Positions 37,389 to 45,632 of a stretch of DNA of 64,000 bases are shown one piece after another. Position 1 is the stretch's first letter, and each line of letters starts with the position of its first letter. A model generated the notes under the pieces. That model ran no database searches and had not been told where the DNA came from. It saw nothing but the letters and a program-made list of their open reading frames with translations. The translations under genes and the position numbers were made by a program. Source of the stretch: G963662905 sp963676725 (GTDB lineage Bacteria > Bacteroidota > Bacteroidia > Bacteroidales > WRLA01); NCBI GenBank assembly GCA_963676725.1, contig OY781463.1:2294001-2358000 (forward strand). Direction: 5' to 3'.

Positions 37389-38748
37389 AGGTGTTTTCTT
37401 TTGTAATAATGTTACTATCATATTCTACCCCATCAACGTTTACCTCCACCTTTCCACTCAACAAATCTTGCATTAAGCCTGCTTTTATTTGACGGTATTT
37501 GGAGAGGGTGGATTGTTCTGCTTGAATTTGTTCTAATAAAGTATCAATTCTTTTAATAATTGAGAACTGTTCATTCTTCGATGGCAATGGGAATGGAAAC
37601 TTCTCAAACTCCCTCTGATAAAGATGTATAATTGTTGAACCTCCTAATGTTTTAAATAGATACTTATCAAATACTGTAGAATTTAGAAGATGAAAAACAT
37701 ACCGATTAACATACGAATCATTCTTACATCTCATTAAAAAAATCCCACTATTTAGAACAGCTCTTTTTGGGCAATTTTCTACATAAGCGGTTTTCCCAAT
37801 TGTTCCATCCTTAGTGATTAGGAAGTCATCATTCTGCAGTTGGATATATTTTGCTTCATTAAATCTTTCTTCTGATACATGGTAACATTTCGACCATTCA
37901 ATTTTCCCATCTTTAAAATCGGTACCTGTTACCAAATATGGTCCGTGCTCAATAAATTCATCTGCTCTTAATCCTTGCCAACCAATTCTTCCTTTTAAAT
38001 ACGTTGAATTTATAATAAGTTCAACTTCCCACTCCTTCGGAATCCAACCTAACTCACTTTCTTTATAAAGCTCAGGAGCATCCTCCTGTTTTGGGCGAAG
38101 TTGGTTTCGACTACGCTCAACCACCTTGCCGTTTTTATCGGTGTATGTAATGTCCTCCATTAAAATGCCACGGGTAAAGAGGTCGTGCATCATGCCTTGT
38201 TTAATGGCTTGGTATTTGGCTATGGCTGCTTCTGTTTTTTCTATTACCGCATCGCAGGTGGATAGGATTTGGGCTATTTTGCGTTGATGATTTTTTGCTT
38301 TCGGAATCTTTACCATTACACTTTTCAAATCTTTTAATGAGATTCCCTTGACAGTTGAGCCAATTGCTTTTTTCTCAAACTCAGGTCGCAAGTGATTTAA
38401 AACTCTAATGAAAAAATCATTTTCAATATTATCACTTGGAAATAATGCTTTTAAATCCTGATTGATTGCAATATCCTTTGGAGAAGTTGCAACTCTTCCA
38501 ACAGCCATTCTTGTGCAAAGAATTGGAATACCAGAGGGTATAAGATTAGATGAACTATTTCTAATTCCTGTTAATGTGATTTTTTCTTCAGTATCTTTTA
38601 TTATATTTTTTCCATCTTCAAAATCCTTAACACTAGCCCAAGGAATACTTCCATTCCAGTATGATTCAATATTTCTAGGTGGAGTTCCTCCTCCAATGAT
38701 TTTGTCTACAAAAATTTCGAGTTTTCCAACTTCCCAATTATCCCTCAT
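37381..38748 (-). CDS. hsdS: Type I restriction specificity subunit
   Basis: A 455-residue subunit with two target-recognition domains. TRD1 (about 1-140) is followed by conserved helices QRKIAQILSTCDAVIEKTEAAI; TRD2 starts at ESELGWIPKEWEVE (about 225) and ends with KRIDTLLEQIQAEQSTLSKYRQIKAGLMQDLLSGKV. I start at ATG 38748 because it reproduces exactly the 11-bp overlap seen between hsdM and the DUF1016 gene; ATG 38760 would add four residues. In the linker the residues VVERSRNQL are encoded by a REP-type word (TTTCGACTACGCTCAA, 38105-38120). It sets the sequence recognised by the M and R subunits. Confidence 0.93.
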   Translation of the reverse strand: MRDNWEVGKLEIFVDKIIGGGTPPRNIESYWNGSIPWASVKDFEDGKNIIKDTEEKITLTGIRNSSSNLIPSGIPILCTRMAVGRVATSPKDIAINQDLKALFPSDNIENDFFIRVLNHLRPEFEKKAIGSTVKGISLKDLKSVMVKIPKAKNHQRKIAQILSTCDAVIEKTEAAIAKYQAIKQGMMHDLFTRGILMEDITYTDKNGKVVERSRNQLRPKQEDAPELYKESELGWIPKEWEVELIINSTYLKGRIGWQGLRADEFIEHGPYLVTGTDFKDGKIEWSKCYHVSEERFNEAKYIQLQNDDFLITKDGTIGKTAYVENCPKRAVLNSGIFLMRCKNDSYVNRYVFHLLNSTVFDKYLFKTLGGSTIIHLYQREFEKFPFPLPSKNEQFSIIKRIDTLLEQIQAEQSTLSKYRQIKAGLMQDLLSGKVEVNVDGVEYDSNIITKENTYE

Positions 38749-39163
38749 ATCCCAGTTCATTTAAAAAGTTAGACAAAAGGTTTGCTGTGTTATCTTGTTT
38801 ATTCTTCATGTTTTGTGTTCTGTTTTGGCTCCAACTCAATTGTTGCGACAGTGTCGCAATTGTTTCGTGCTTAAAGGTGTCGGCAATTTTGCACATGCGT
38901 GTTAAAGCCGTATAGGTAAACCCTTTGCCAAACACATTGGTTAATTGTTGCGACAGTGTCGCAAGTATTTTGGCTCCGTATTCGGTACGTTGGTTTGTTC
39001 TTAGGTGTGTGTTTATGTAGTCGCCCAATTGCCAGTACATTAAGGTGGCTTCGGAGAGCACAAAAACGGCAGCTTTCTTTTTCGACTTTTCAATAATTTG
39101 GGCTATGCCTGCAAAAAGTTCTTCCGAATACATTACGATATTATCATTCTGCTTATCCTTCAT
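38738..39163 (-). CDS. Truncated DUF1016 (YhcG-like) N-terminal domain
   Basis: A 141-residue protein. The first 110 or so residues match the N-terminal domain of DUF1016/YhcG nucleases (IAQIIEKSKKKAAVFVLSEATLMYWQLGDYI; YGAKILATLSQQL; FTYTALTRMCKIADTF; IATLSQQLSWSQ). The usual C-terminal PD-(D/E)xK nuclease, about 200 residues, is absent. Instead the frame ends in ANLLSNFLNELGYEG, near-identical to the hsdM terminus SLLDNFLKELGYEG. It overlaps hsdM by 11 bp and hsdS by 11 bp. It seems to be an insertion kept in frame by a duplicated coupling site. It may be functionless or may act as an adaptor. Confidence 0.8.
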   Translation of the reverse strand: MKDKQNDNIVMYSEELFAGIAQIIEKSKKKAAVFVLSEATLMYWQLGDYINTHLRTNQRTEYGAKILATLSQQLTNVFGKGFTYTALTRMCKIADTFKHETIATLSQQLSWSQNRTQNMKNKQDNTANLLSNFLNELGYEG

Positions 39164-41741
39164 AGCCCAACTCTTTTAAGAAGTTATCCAATAGAGAAGC
39201 TGCTTCATCGCGTTCGTTGAGTACCGAAGTCAGAGTTTCTTGGTATTTCACAAATCGGGTTTCAAGTTCAGATAGCAGCGTTCGTTCGTAACGGCTTACA
39301 TAGTCCATTACGGTAGTTTGTAAAGTTGACTTCCAACGTGTAAGAATGAGCTCTTTGGCTTCGTCGGGTGTGATTTTCTCACGTGCTTTTTCTACCAAAT
39401 CGTCTTTTTTATCCTTAATCTCCTTAATGGTGGCTTTGCAGGTTTTCAGTTCTTGCTCCAGTTCGGTATGTTGGGCTAGTTTATTTTCAATGGTTGCCTT
39501 TTGCTTGTTGGCTTGTGCTTCTTCGCTTTTCTTTTCTTCCAACTCCCTTTTTAAATCTTCTACTTTTTCATTGGCCTTAATGCGAATGCTTAAAGCTTTA
39601 CTGTCTTTTTTAAGCCCTTTAATATTCCCATTAATTTCTTTCAGATTATCCTTAAACTGTTTCAGTATATTCTTGGGGTACACCATGGTTGCTGAGCTTG
39701 TCGAAGTATCTTCTTCGAATTCACCTTCTTCCAGTTCGTTCACTTCGGCAAACATCGCTTCCAGTTCATCTCTTCGAGCTTCATTATTGGCTTGTTCTTC
39801 TAATACTTCGGGAAATTGCGATTGTAGAATTTCGTCTTCGGGTATCAAGTCGGCATTCCATCCACTAGCAGATACTGATTTAAGGTCGGTTTCTATATTG
39901 TTCCAATAGGCTGCAAAAGCGCCACGACTCATGTGTACGTCTAAAATGCCCAAGGCGCTAAACTCGCTTGCAATGCTTTTGGAGAAAGCACGATACAATT
40001 CAAAAATATTTTTGTTTTCGGGCAAAGCTTCCAGGCTTGCTACATTGCTGTTCCACCATTGTTCAATGGCATTATTGTATGCCGTGCGTTTGCCTTCAAT
40101 GTCCTTATGTTTGCTGATAAACTCTTTTAATTGCTCTTTTGTCTCAATGTGCGCCGCAAACTTTAGGTAGCCTTCTTCCCAATCTTTGAATAAATCGGTT
40201 TTAAGCGTTGGGTAGTTGTTCCAGAAATTTTTCAATGCATCCACCTCTTCAACAGGAATACCACCATGAAGGTGTGCTTTCACATCTTGTGGTTCAGCCG
40301 GAGGACTGTTATCGACATAGCGACGTATGTTAAAGTTATAATCTTCTTTAGCTAAATCTTCTTTACTGACTAATTTAGAGTAGCCCGGTAAGACTTCTTT
40401 TTTACGATATACATAGGAAATTTTGGCAATATCCTCAGGGCGCAGCTTATTCTGGTTTTTGCCCTCTTTATATTCACGGTCGGCATTTATAAAGAGTATT
40501 TCTTTACGGGTAAAGGCATCCATTTTATTAATGACCAATACCGATGCAGGAATACCAGTGCCATAAAACAAACCTTGTGGCAAGCCAATAACCGCCTCAA
40601 TTAAACCACGTTGCACCAAATATTGGCGCATGCTTTTTTCATCACTCCCACGAAACAACACCCCATGAGGCATTACCACCGCCATTCGTCCATTGTCTTT
40701 TAATACACTTATCATATGCTGCACAAACATAAAGTCGGCTTTGCTCTTTTTGGGCATCCAAAAATGAAAGCGGTCGCGGAAATTTTTAATATCGGAATAA
40801 TCCGCCGAAAAAGGTGGATTGGCAATCACCATATCAAAACGTTTCAACTCGCCCTGGTCAATATGCAGTGGTTCGGCAATGGTATCACCTTGTAGTATTT
40901 CGGCATCATAAATGTCGTGAAACAACATATTCATTTTACACAGCGACCATGTGGTTCCATTCAATTCCTGACCGTAGAAACTCAATCGAGAGCTATCTCC
41001 ATAACGCGCTTGTACATAGTTTTTGGCTTCAATCAACATGCCGCCAGAGCCACATGTTGGGTCATAAATTGTAGCTTCTTTGTCTGGTTCCAATACATTG
41101 ACCAGTAATTTTACTACTTCGTTTGGCGTATAGAATTCCCCGCCTTTTTTACCAGCGCTATCGGCAAAGTATTTAATCAAGTATTCGTATGCAGTTCCAA
41201 GTATATCAGGAAATTCAAAATTTTCTTCAATCAGTTGAACCTTATTGAAATGCTGAATGAACTCAATCAGTTTTTCATCGCTAAATGCATTTTTATTTTT
41301 ACCAATGGTTTTATTAAAATTTACACTGGTTAATACACCACTTAGCTTATCGGGGTTGTATTCTTCTAATGCTTCCAAAGCTTTATTTAGAGCATCGCCC
41401 ACATCTTTTTTAAGATGAAGGATTCCGGCATTAATTTCGTTGCCATCTTCATCTTTGGTTCTTACATTCCAACGGGCATTTACCGGTTCAAGTGGTACGA
41501 AATACTCGTAAGCGTTTGGTTTTTCCAAAGCTTGTGCAATTTTTTCTTCACTTAAACCCTTGCCTTGCAATTCCTTTAATCGGGCAGCTTTATCCTGTTC
41601 AAACTTATCTGAAAGTCGTTTCAGGAACAGCATGCCAAAAATATATTCTTTAAATTCAGAGGCATCCATATTACCTCTTAATATATCACAGGCCTCCATC
41701 AGGAAGCCTTCGAGCCATGTGAGGGTGAGTTTTTTCTTCAT
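39153..41741 (-). CDS. hsdM: Type I DNA methyltransferase M subunit, long form
   Basis: An 862-residue N6-adenine methyltransferase. The N-terminal helical domain (about 1-170) is followed by SAM motif I DPTCGSGGML (about 227), catalytic motif NPPF (307-310), and RRYVDNSPP near 475. It is 300 or more residues longer than a usual HsdM; the extension is a charged helix-rich tail with coiled coil (ALSIRIKANEKVEDLKRELEEKKSEE ... KDDLVEKAREKITPDEAKELILTRWKS), ending in SLLDNFLKELGYEG. It modifies host DNA with HsdS. A REP word at 39687-39708 encodes part of the linker (TSTSSATMV). It overlaps the DUF1016 fragment by 11 bp. Confidence 0.93.
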   Translation of the reverse strand: MKKKLTLTWLEGFLMEACDILRGNMDASEFKEYIFGMLFLKRLSDKFEQDKAARLKELQGKGLSEEKIAQALEKPNAYEYFVPLEPVNARWNVRTKDEDGNEINAGILHLKKDVGDALNKALEALEEYNPDKLSGVLTSVNFNKTIGKNKNAFSDEKLIEFIQHFNKVQLIEENFEFPDILGTAYEYLIKYFADSAGKKGGEFYTPNEVVKLLVNVLEPDKEATIYDPTCGSGGMLIEAKNYVQARYGDSSRLSFYGQELNGTTWSLCKMNMLFHDIYDAEILQGDTIAEPLHIDQGELKRFDMVIANPPFSADYSDIKNFRDRFHFWMPKKSKADFMFVQHMISVLKDNGRMAVVMPHGVLFRGSDEKSMRQYLVQRGLIEAVIGLPQGLFYGTGIPASVLVINKMDAFTRKEILFINADREYKEGKNQNKLRPEDIAKISYVYRKKEVLPGYSKLVSKEDLAKEDYNFNIRRYVDNSPPAEPQDVKAHLHGGIPVEEVDALKNFWNNYPTLKTDLFKDWEEGYLKFAAHIETKEQLKEFISKHKDIEGKRTAYNNAIEQWWNSNVASLEALPENKNIFELYRAFSKSIASEFSALGILDVHMSRGAFAAYWNNIETDLKSVSASGWNADLIPEDEILQSQFPEVLEEQANNEARRDELEAMFAEVNELEEGEFEEDTSTSSATMVYPKNILKQFKDNLKEINGNIKGLKKDSKALSIRIKANEKVEDLKRELEEKKSEEAQANKQKATIENKLAQHTELEQELKTCKATIKEIKDKKDDLVEKAREKITPDEAKELILTRWKSTLQTTVMDYVSRYERTLLSELETRFVKYQETLTSVLNERDEAASLLDNFLKELGYEG

Positions 41742-41747
41742 CGCTTA

Positions 41748-42035
41748 TTAATCTTTCTCTTGTAGTGTTTGCATTGTAATTTTTAATGCTTTTACAGCAT
41801 GATCTTCCTTTTTCACCAACTCATAAACCTGACCGGCTAACCATAGGGTTAACAGTTCATCAGCATTGGTTTCCAATAACCTAGCTAGATTTACAACTTG
41901 TTCTCGTTTTGCTTTTCGTTCACCTCGCTCAATTTTGCTGTACATAGGGGTGTCAATCTCTAATTCAGCAGCCAATTGGCGTTGAAGCAATTCTTTTTGT
42001 TCGCGTAATTCTTTGATTCGTTTCCCAAAAAACAT
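41748..42035 (-). CDS. XRE-family helix-turn-helix regulator
   Basis: A 95-residue Cro/CI-type repressor. The helix-turn-helix spans about residues 4-60 (RIKELREQKELLQRQLAAELEIDTPMYSKIERGERKAKREQVVNLARLL). It is the first gene of the hsd operon, 6 bp before hsdM, and so probably autoregulates the restriction-modification genes, as controller proteins do. Confidence 0.88.
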   Translation of the reverse strand: MFFGKRIKELREQKELLQRQLAAELEIDTPMYSKIERGERKAKREQVVNLARLLETNADELLTLWLAGQVYELVKKEDHAVKALKITMQTLQEKD

Positions 42036-42474
42036 AGTAGTATTTTATTGACTTGTCATTAAGTGGCTAATGTACTGAATTTTTATATATAAAAGCAATG
42101 ATAGATTAGCATTATTTTGGCATAAGACATGAAAGTGATGGAATCGTAATAAGCAAGTCGTTTTCTTGAATCCTGTTGTTGACTAAATCTATTAAATACT
42201 GGGAAGTAAAATTCAAAAAACCGGCAAAACGCGAGCGCTTATCAATCCTTTCTCCCAGAGGACTCTAAGGAAGTGAAGATCCTGCAGTAAAAACCTAAAA
42301 TTCTATATAACAAGCGATTAGAAAAAGTATTTATTTGAACTCCTCAAAAACATTTAATTCTCATTGCATAGATTGAGTTAAAACTGCGCTTGTTTTCCAA
42401 AGAAGCATGATTAGCTTTTGGATTTTTGGACAAAAAGTCTCTATTTTGCGCACTATTAAAGACTAATTGCTATC
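42036..42474. other. Divergent intergenic region between hsd operon and Na/Pi gene
   Basis: About 440 bp without a gene. It holds the promoter of the Na/Pi cotransporter at 42417-42448 and presumably that of the XRE-hsd operon, for which I see no clear boxes. A short fragment (about 42266-42286) is the reverse complement of the GCAGGATCTTCACTTC word found in the element at 45011. Confidence 0.5.
42417..42448 (+). promoter_or_regulatory. Promoter of the Na/Pi cotransporter gene
   Basis: TTTG (42417-42420), 21 bp, TATTTTG (42442-42448); spacing equals that of the promoters at 11030 and 46674. The leader would be about 20 nt. Confidence 0.5.
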
Positions 42475-44196
42475 ATGGAAGTACTAAGTATTATAGGAAG
42501 AATCCTCACACTTGTCGGAGCACTCGGTTTATTCCTTTTCGGGATGAAGCTTATGAGTGAGTCATTGCAAAAAGTTGCAGGAAGCCGCATGCGCCAGATA
42601 TTGGCTGCGATGACCGACAATCGTTTCAAAGGAGTACTCACAGGGCTGCTGGTCACCACAACCATTCAATCGAGTTCTGCCACCACCGTGATGATGGTTA
42701 GTTTTGTCAATGCCGGATTACTCTCTTTGATCGGTGCTGTAGGAATAATTATGGGAGCAAATATCGGCACCACCGTAACGGCCTGGCTTATTTCCCTTCT
42801 TGGATTTAAAGTCAGCCTCAGTTTCTTATCCCTCCCCATTATTGGGCTTAGTTTTCCATTCTTTTTATCGAAAAACAATACAAGAAAATCCTGGGGTGAA
42901 TTTTTAGTAGGTTTTGCCGTACTGTTTATTGGACTTCAGTTTCTTAAGGAATCTGTTCCGGATATTCGCAGCAATCCAGAAGCACTGCACTTTCTTTCCT
43001 ATTTTACCGATGCCGGATATCTTTCGATCTTGATTTTTGTGATCATCGGAACACTGCTTACTGTTGTTATCCAGTCTTCAAGTGCTACAATGGCTCTTAC
43101 ATTGGTGCTCTGCTATAATGGTGTTTTGTCGTTCGAATTGGCTGCCGCGATGGTTCTTGGAGAAAATATAGGCACAACAATCACAGCCAATATTGCGGCC
43201 ATTGTTGCCAATGTATCAGCAAAAAGAGCAGCACGAGCCCACTTAATCTTCAATCTTTTTGGCGTTATTTGGATGCTGATTGTCTTTCATCCTTTCCTGC
43301 GCCTAGTCGATTTTTTCATGCAAGAACAGCATCAAACAGTCTCAATACTAAGTACTAATTTATCCAATACAGATTTTGAAGAGATCAAAAACTCATATCC
43401 CATAGCTCTGGCTGTATTTCATACCGCTTTTAACATTATCAACACACTGGTTCTCATTGGCTTTTCAAAATTTATTGCCGATGTGGCAACCCGTATCGTT
43501 CCGGATGACGAGGAGGATGACGAAGAATTCCGCCTAAAATATATTGATACAGGCTTGGTATCAACAAGCGAAATATCACTCATGCAAGCCAAGAATGAAA
43601 TTGCTAATTTTGGATTAAAAACCAGAAAAATGATCGGTTTTATCCCTACGCTGATGACTTGCGAAAGCGATAAAAAGTATCACAAACTATTGAAACGAAT
43701 TGCTAAATACGAAGATATTACAGATAATATTGAAGTGGAAATCAGCAACTTCCTTACTCGTATCTCGGAAAGCGAAATGTCAAAAGACAGTTCCGTTGAA
43801 ATTCGATCCATGCTAAAAATTATTGATGACTTAGAAAGTGTTGGCGATGTAATTTACCAAATATCAAGAATTGTCGACAATAACAAACAACAAAAAATTC
43901 ATCTGACAGAAAAGCAATCCCAGAACATGAACGAGCTTTACTTGCTTGTTGTTGAAGCTATTGAGGAAATGAACAAGAACCTCCTCCTGCCCTATCGTGA
44001 AGTTGATCCACAAAAAGCATTTAAGCTGGAACACCAAATCAATAAGAAACGTGATAAAATGCGCCAAAAACATATCGACGACCTCAAGGAAAAGAAATAC
44101 AAACATAAAGTCGGCGCATACTATAGTGACTTGTACTCACTTACTGAAAAAACGGGCGATTATGTCATCAATGTGACAGAAGCAATGACCGAATAG
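42475..44196 (+). CDS. Na+/phosphate cotransporter with PhoU-like tail
   Basis: A 573-residue transporter of the NptA/YjbB family. About eight hydrophobic segments fill residues 1-335, with the two inverted QSSSAT repeats that define the family (TTIQSSSATTVMM at 62-74, VVIQSSSATMALTL near 202-215) and GANIGTT / GENIGTT partners. Residues of about 370-560 form a PhoU-like four-helix domain (EISLMQAKNEIANFG; SVEIRSMLKIIDDLESVGDVIYQISRIV). It moves phosphate across the inner membrane. It is a single gene with its own promoter. Confidence 0.9.
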   Translation: MEVLSIIGRILTLVGALGLFLFGMKLMSESLQKVAGSRMRQILAAMTDNRFKGVLTGLLVTTTIQSSSATTVMMVSFVNAGLLSLIGAVGIIMGANIGTTVTAWLISLLGFKVSLSFLSLPIIGLSFPFFLSKNNTRKSWGEFLVGFAVLFIGLQFLKESVPDIRSNPEALHFLSYFTDAGYLSILIFVIIGTLLTVVIQSSSATMALTLVLCYNGVLSFELAAAMVLGENIGTTITANIAAIVANVSAKRAARAHLIFNLFGVIWMLIVFHPFLRLVDFFMQEQHQTVSILSTNLSNTDFEEIKNSYPIALAVFHTAFNIINTLVLIGFSKFIADVATRIVPDDEEDDEEFRLKYIDTGLVSTSEISLMQAKNEIANFGLKTRKMIGFIPTLMTCESDKKYHKLLKRIAKYEDITDNIEVEISNFLTRISESEMSKDSSVEIRSMLKIIDDLESVGDVIYQISRIVDNNKQQKIHLTEKQSQNMNELYLLVVEAIEEMNKNLLLPYREVDPQKAFKLEHQINKKRDKMRQKHIDDLKEKKYKHKVGAYYSDLYSLTEKTGDYVINVTEAMTE

Positions 44197-44308
44197 GATT
44201 GCTTGTCCTTTTGCAGGATGCCGGCGCTCATTTTTTAAATAGTGTCAGCAAGAAAACCCTTTTTTTTTAAGTCTTTGATAAGAAAGCGCCAAAGAAAAGG
44301 TGTTATGC

Positions 44309-44378
44309 TGCGATGCGATGCATTGCGATGTGCTGAGCTTTTGCCGAAGTAAGCCTGCCGAAGTAAGTCTGTCGAAAT
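44309..44378. repeat. Inverse copy of the 74-bp REP unit
   Basis: This stretch (GATGCATTGCGATGTGCTGAG...CTTTTGCCGAAGTAAGCCTG) is the reverse complement of the unit at 8661-8808, showing that the unit is dispersed and not local. Confidence 0.8.
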
Positions 44379-44414
44379 ATTTTCGCAGCCTTGAAAATCA
44401 AGGAGGCCCGAAAT

Positions 44415-44521
44415 TTCCTGACTTCAACACGCATCACTCAATAATGATCTAAGCATCTATAAATAAACGTGATATAAATTTTATATTGTTTTTTAGGGTG
44501 ACGCATTTCTGAAGTCAGGAG
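44415..44521. repeat. About 105-bp element with inverted ends, copy C
   Basis: Opposite orientation to copies A and B. The ends (TTCCTGACTTCAACACGC ... GACGCATTTCTGAAGTCAGG) are inverted, while the middle has diverged but keeps CTATAAATAA and the AT-rich run before AGGGTGACGCAT. Confidence 0.8.
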
Positions 44522-44617
44522 AACGTCATTCCTTTTGGATTGGCTTTTAGTTAACCCAATGTTTGCAGAGATCGAATTTGGGGAAATGCCATTATGAACT
44601 GTAAATCAAACCATAAA

Positions 44618-44693
44618 ACCCTGAAGGGGTGATATGATTATAACAAATCCTAATCTACAGGTAATCAGAACCCTGAAGGGGTGATATGATTAT
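44618..44693. repeat. Two identical 24-bp words, 52 bp apart
   Basis: ACCCTGAAGGGGTGATATGA plus TTAT occurs at 44618-44641 and 44670-44693. The first half is itself a small palindrome (CCCTGAAGGGG). Such words recur in Bacteroidota intergenic DNA. Confidence 0.75.
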
Positions 44694-44931
44694 TATAAAG
44701 ACGCTCACTGCTTGTCTAAATACGAAAAACTACCGATTATCAAACCATAATGTCACCCATTATGGGTTTAAGCATGCGCTGCTACCCTAATTTCTTTCGC
44801 AGCCTTGAAAATCAAGGAGTCCCGAAATTTTAGGTATTAAAGCTATAGCGTTTTATGAATTCTTCGTAGGTCCTTTCATTTCATATTTTTCCAAATGGGT
44901 GTTATTACCCTTGTTTCGGCATTATTATTTA

Positions 44932-45632
44932 TAGAGGTCAGTAGATAAATACATAGTTTTGAGGTGTTCAAATAAATACTTAACCTAATCGGTTGTTACA
45001 TTGATAATTAGATTTCTCCCGCAGGATCTTCACTTCGTTTTGATCCCTTGGTCGAAAAGACAGGATTCGTTAGGGAGCAGACAAAAGTGGCGCGCGGACA
45101 CAATAACTTTAATATATATATGTCCGCGCGCCACTTTTGTCTATCTATATTTCACCATCTTGTCTTTTCGACTGAGGTCATTTTTCTTAGTTACAGTGTT
45201 TTATATTCTTTTTGATATAGAACACTCATTAAATTACAAACATAAGATGACCGAGGGAGAAATCTAAAACAACATTCATTGAAATATACTGAATTTCATT
45301 GCTTAGCCTAAGTACTCAATTGAACACCTCATACATAGTTTATTAACACTCGTTTATGAATAGATTTCTCCTCTACCGAAGCTTCGGTATCGTCGAAATA
45401 ACTTTTAACCAGTTATTTAGGCAAAGGCAGCTTACGGTCACTGAGCGGAGCCGAAGTGCGCTGCCTTTGCCACTTGAAAACACCAAATTGTCATTTCGAC
45501 AGAAAGTTCGAAGCAGAGCGTAGAGCTGGAGGGAGAAATCTGCTTTTAATAATTCTTTAAATCAAATTATTATAGAAGGTGATAATTTATTTGATAAGAT
45601 GCAACTGATATGCGCTTACCTACTGACCTCTA
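44932..45632. mobile_element. Outer MITE-like element inserted in abiEii
   Basis: Perfect 13-bp terminal inverted repeats TAGAGGTCAGTAG (44932-44944) and CTACTGACCTCTA (45620-45632) are flanked by an 8-bp target duplication ATTATTTA (44924-44931 and 45633-45640). It carries no transposase. Removing the inner element leaves about 320 bp with a GGCAAAGGCAGC hairpin (45420-45431 with 45460-45471) and a GATTTCTCC ... GGGAGAAATC outer arm. A second copy is at 57521-57854. The insertion supplies the stop codon that truncates AbiEii. Confidence 0.85.
44960..45331. mobile_element. Inner MITE-like element nested in the outer one
   Basis: A 372-bp element with perfect 12-bp terminal repeats TGAGGTGTTCAA (44960-44971) and TTGAACACCTCA (45320-45331), flanked by the 10-bp duplication TACATAGTTT (44950-44959 and 45332-45341). 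The paralogous empty site GATAAATACATAGTTTATTA is intact at 57532-57551. Inside are nested inverted repeats: GATTTCTCCC (45011-45020) with GGGAGAAATC (45255-45264), GTCGAAAAGACA (45051-45062) with its complement (45161-45172), and a perfect 22-bp hairpin (45079-45100 with 45121-45142). No protein is encoded. Confidence 0.88.

Larger units (their letters stand above)
44197..44931. other. Non-coding repeat-rich region
   Basis: No gene. In order it holds the inverse copy of the 74-bp REP unit, one palindromic element copy, two identical 24-bp words 52 bp apart, and two copies of a 36-bp word (44381-44416 and 44795-44830, TTTCGCAGCCTTGAAAATC...). Its right end may contain the decayed 3' part of abiEii on the minus strand. 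Confidence 0.7.

Noticed and set aside
45001..45267. Open frame of 88 codons across the long hairpin, and a similar one at 50023-50223
   Set aside because: Both arise from reading through the palindromic element core. The two copies do not show protein-level conservation, and the hairpin arms change in pairs, not in codons.
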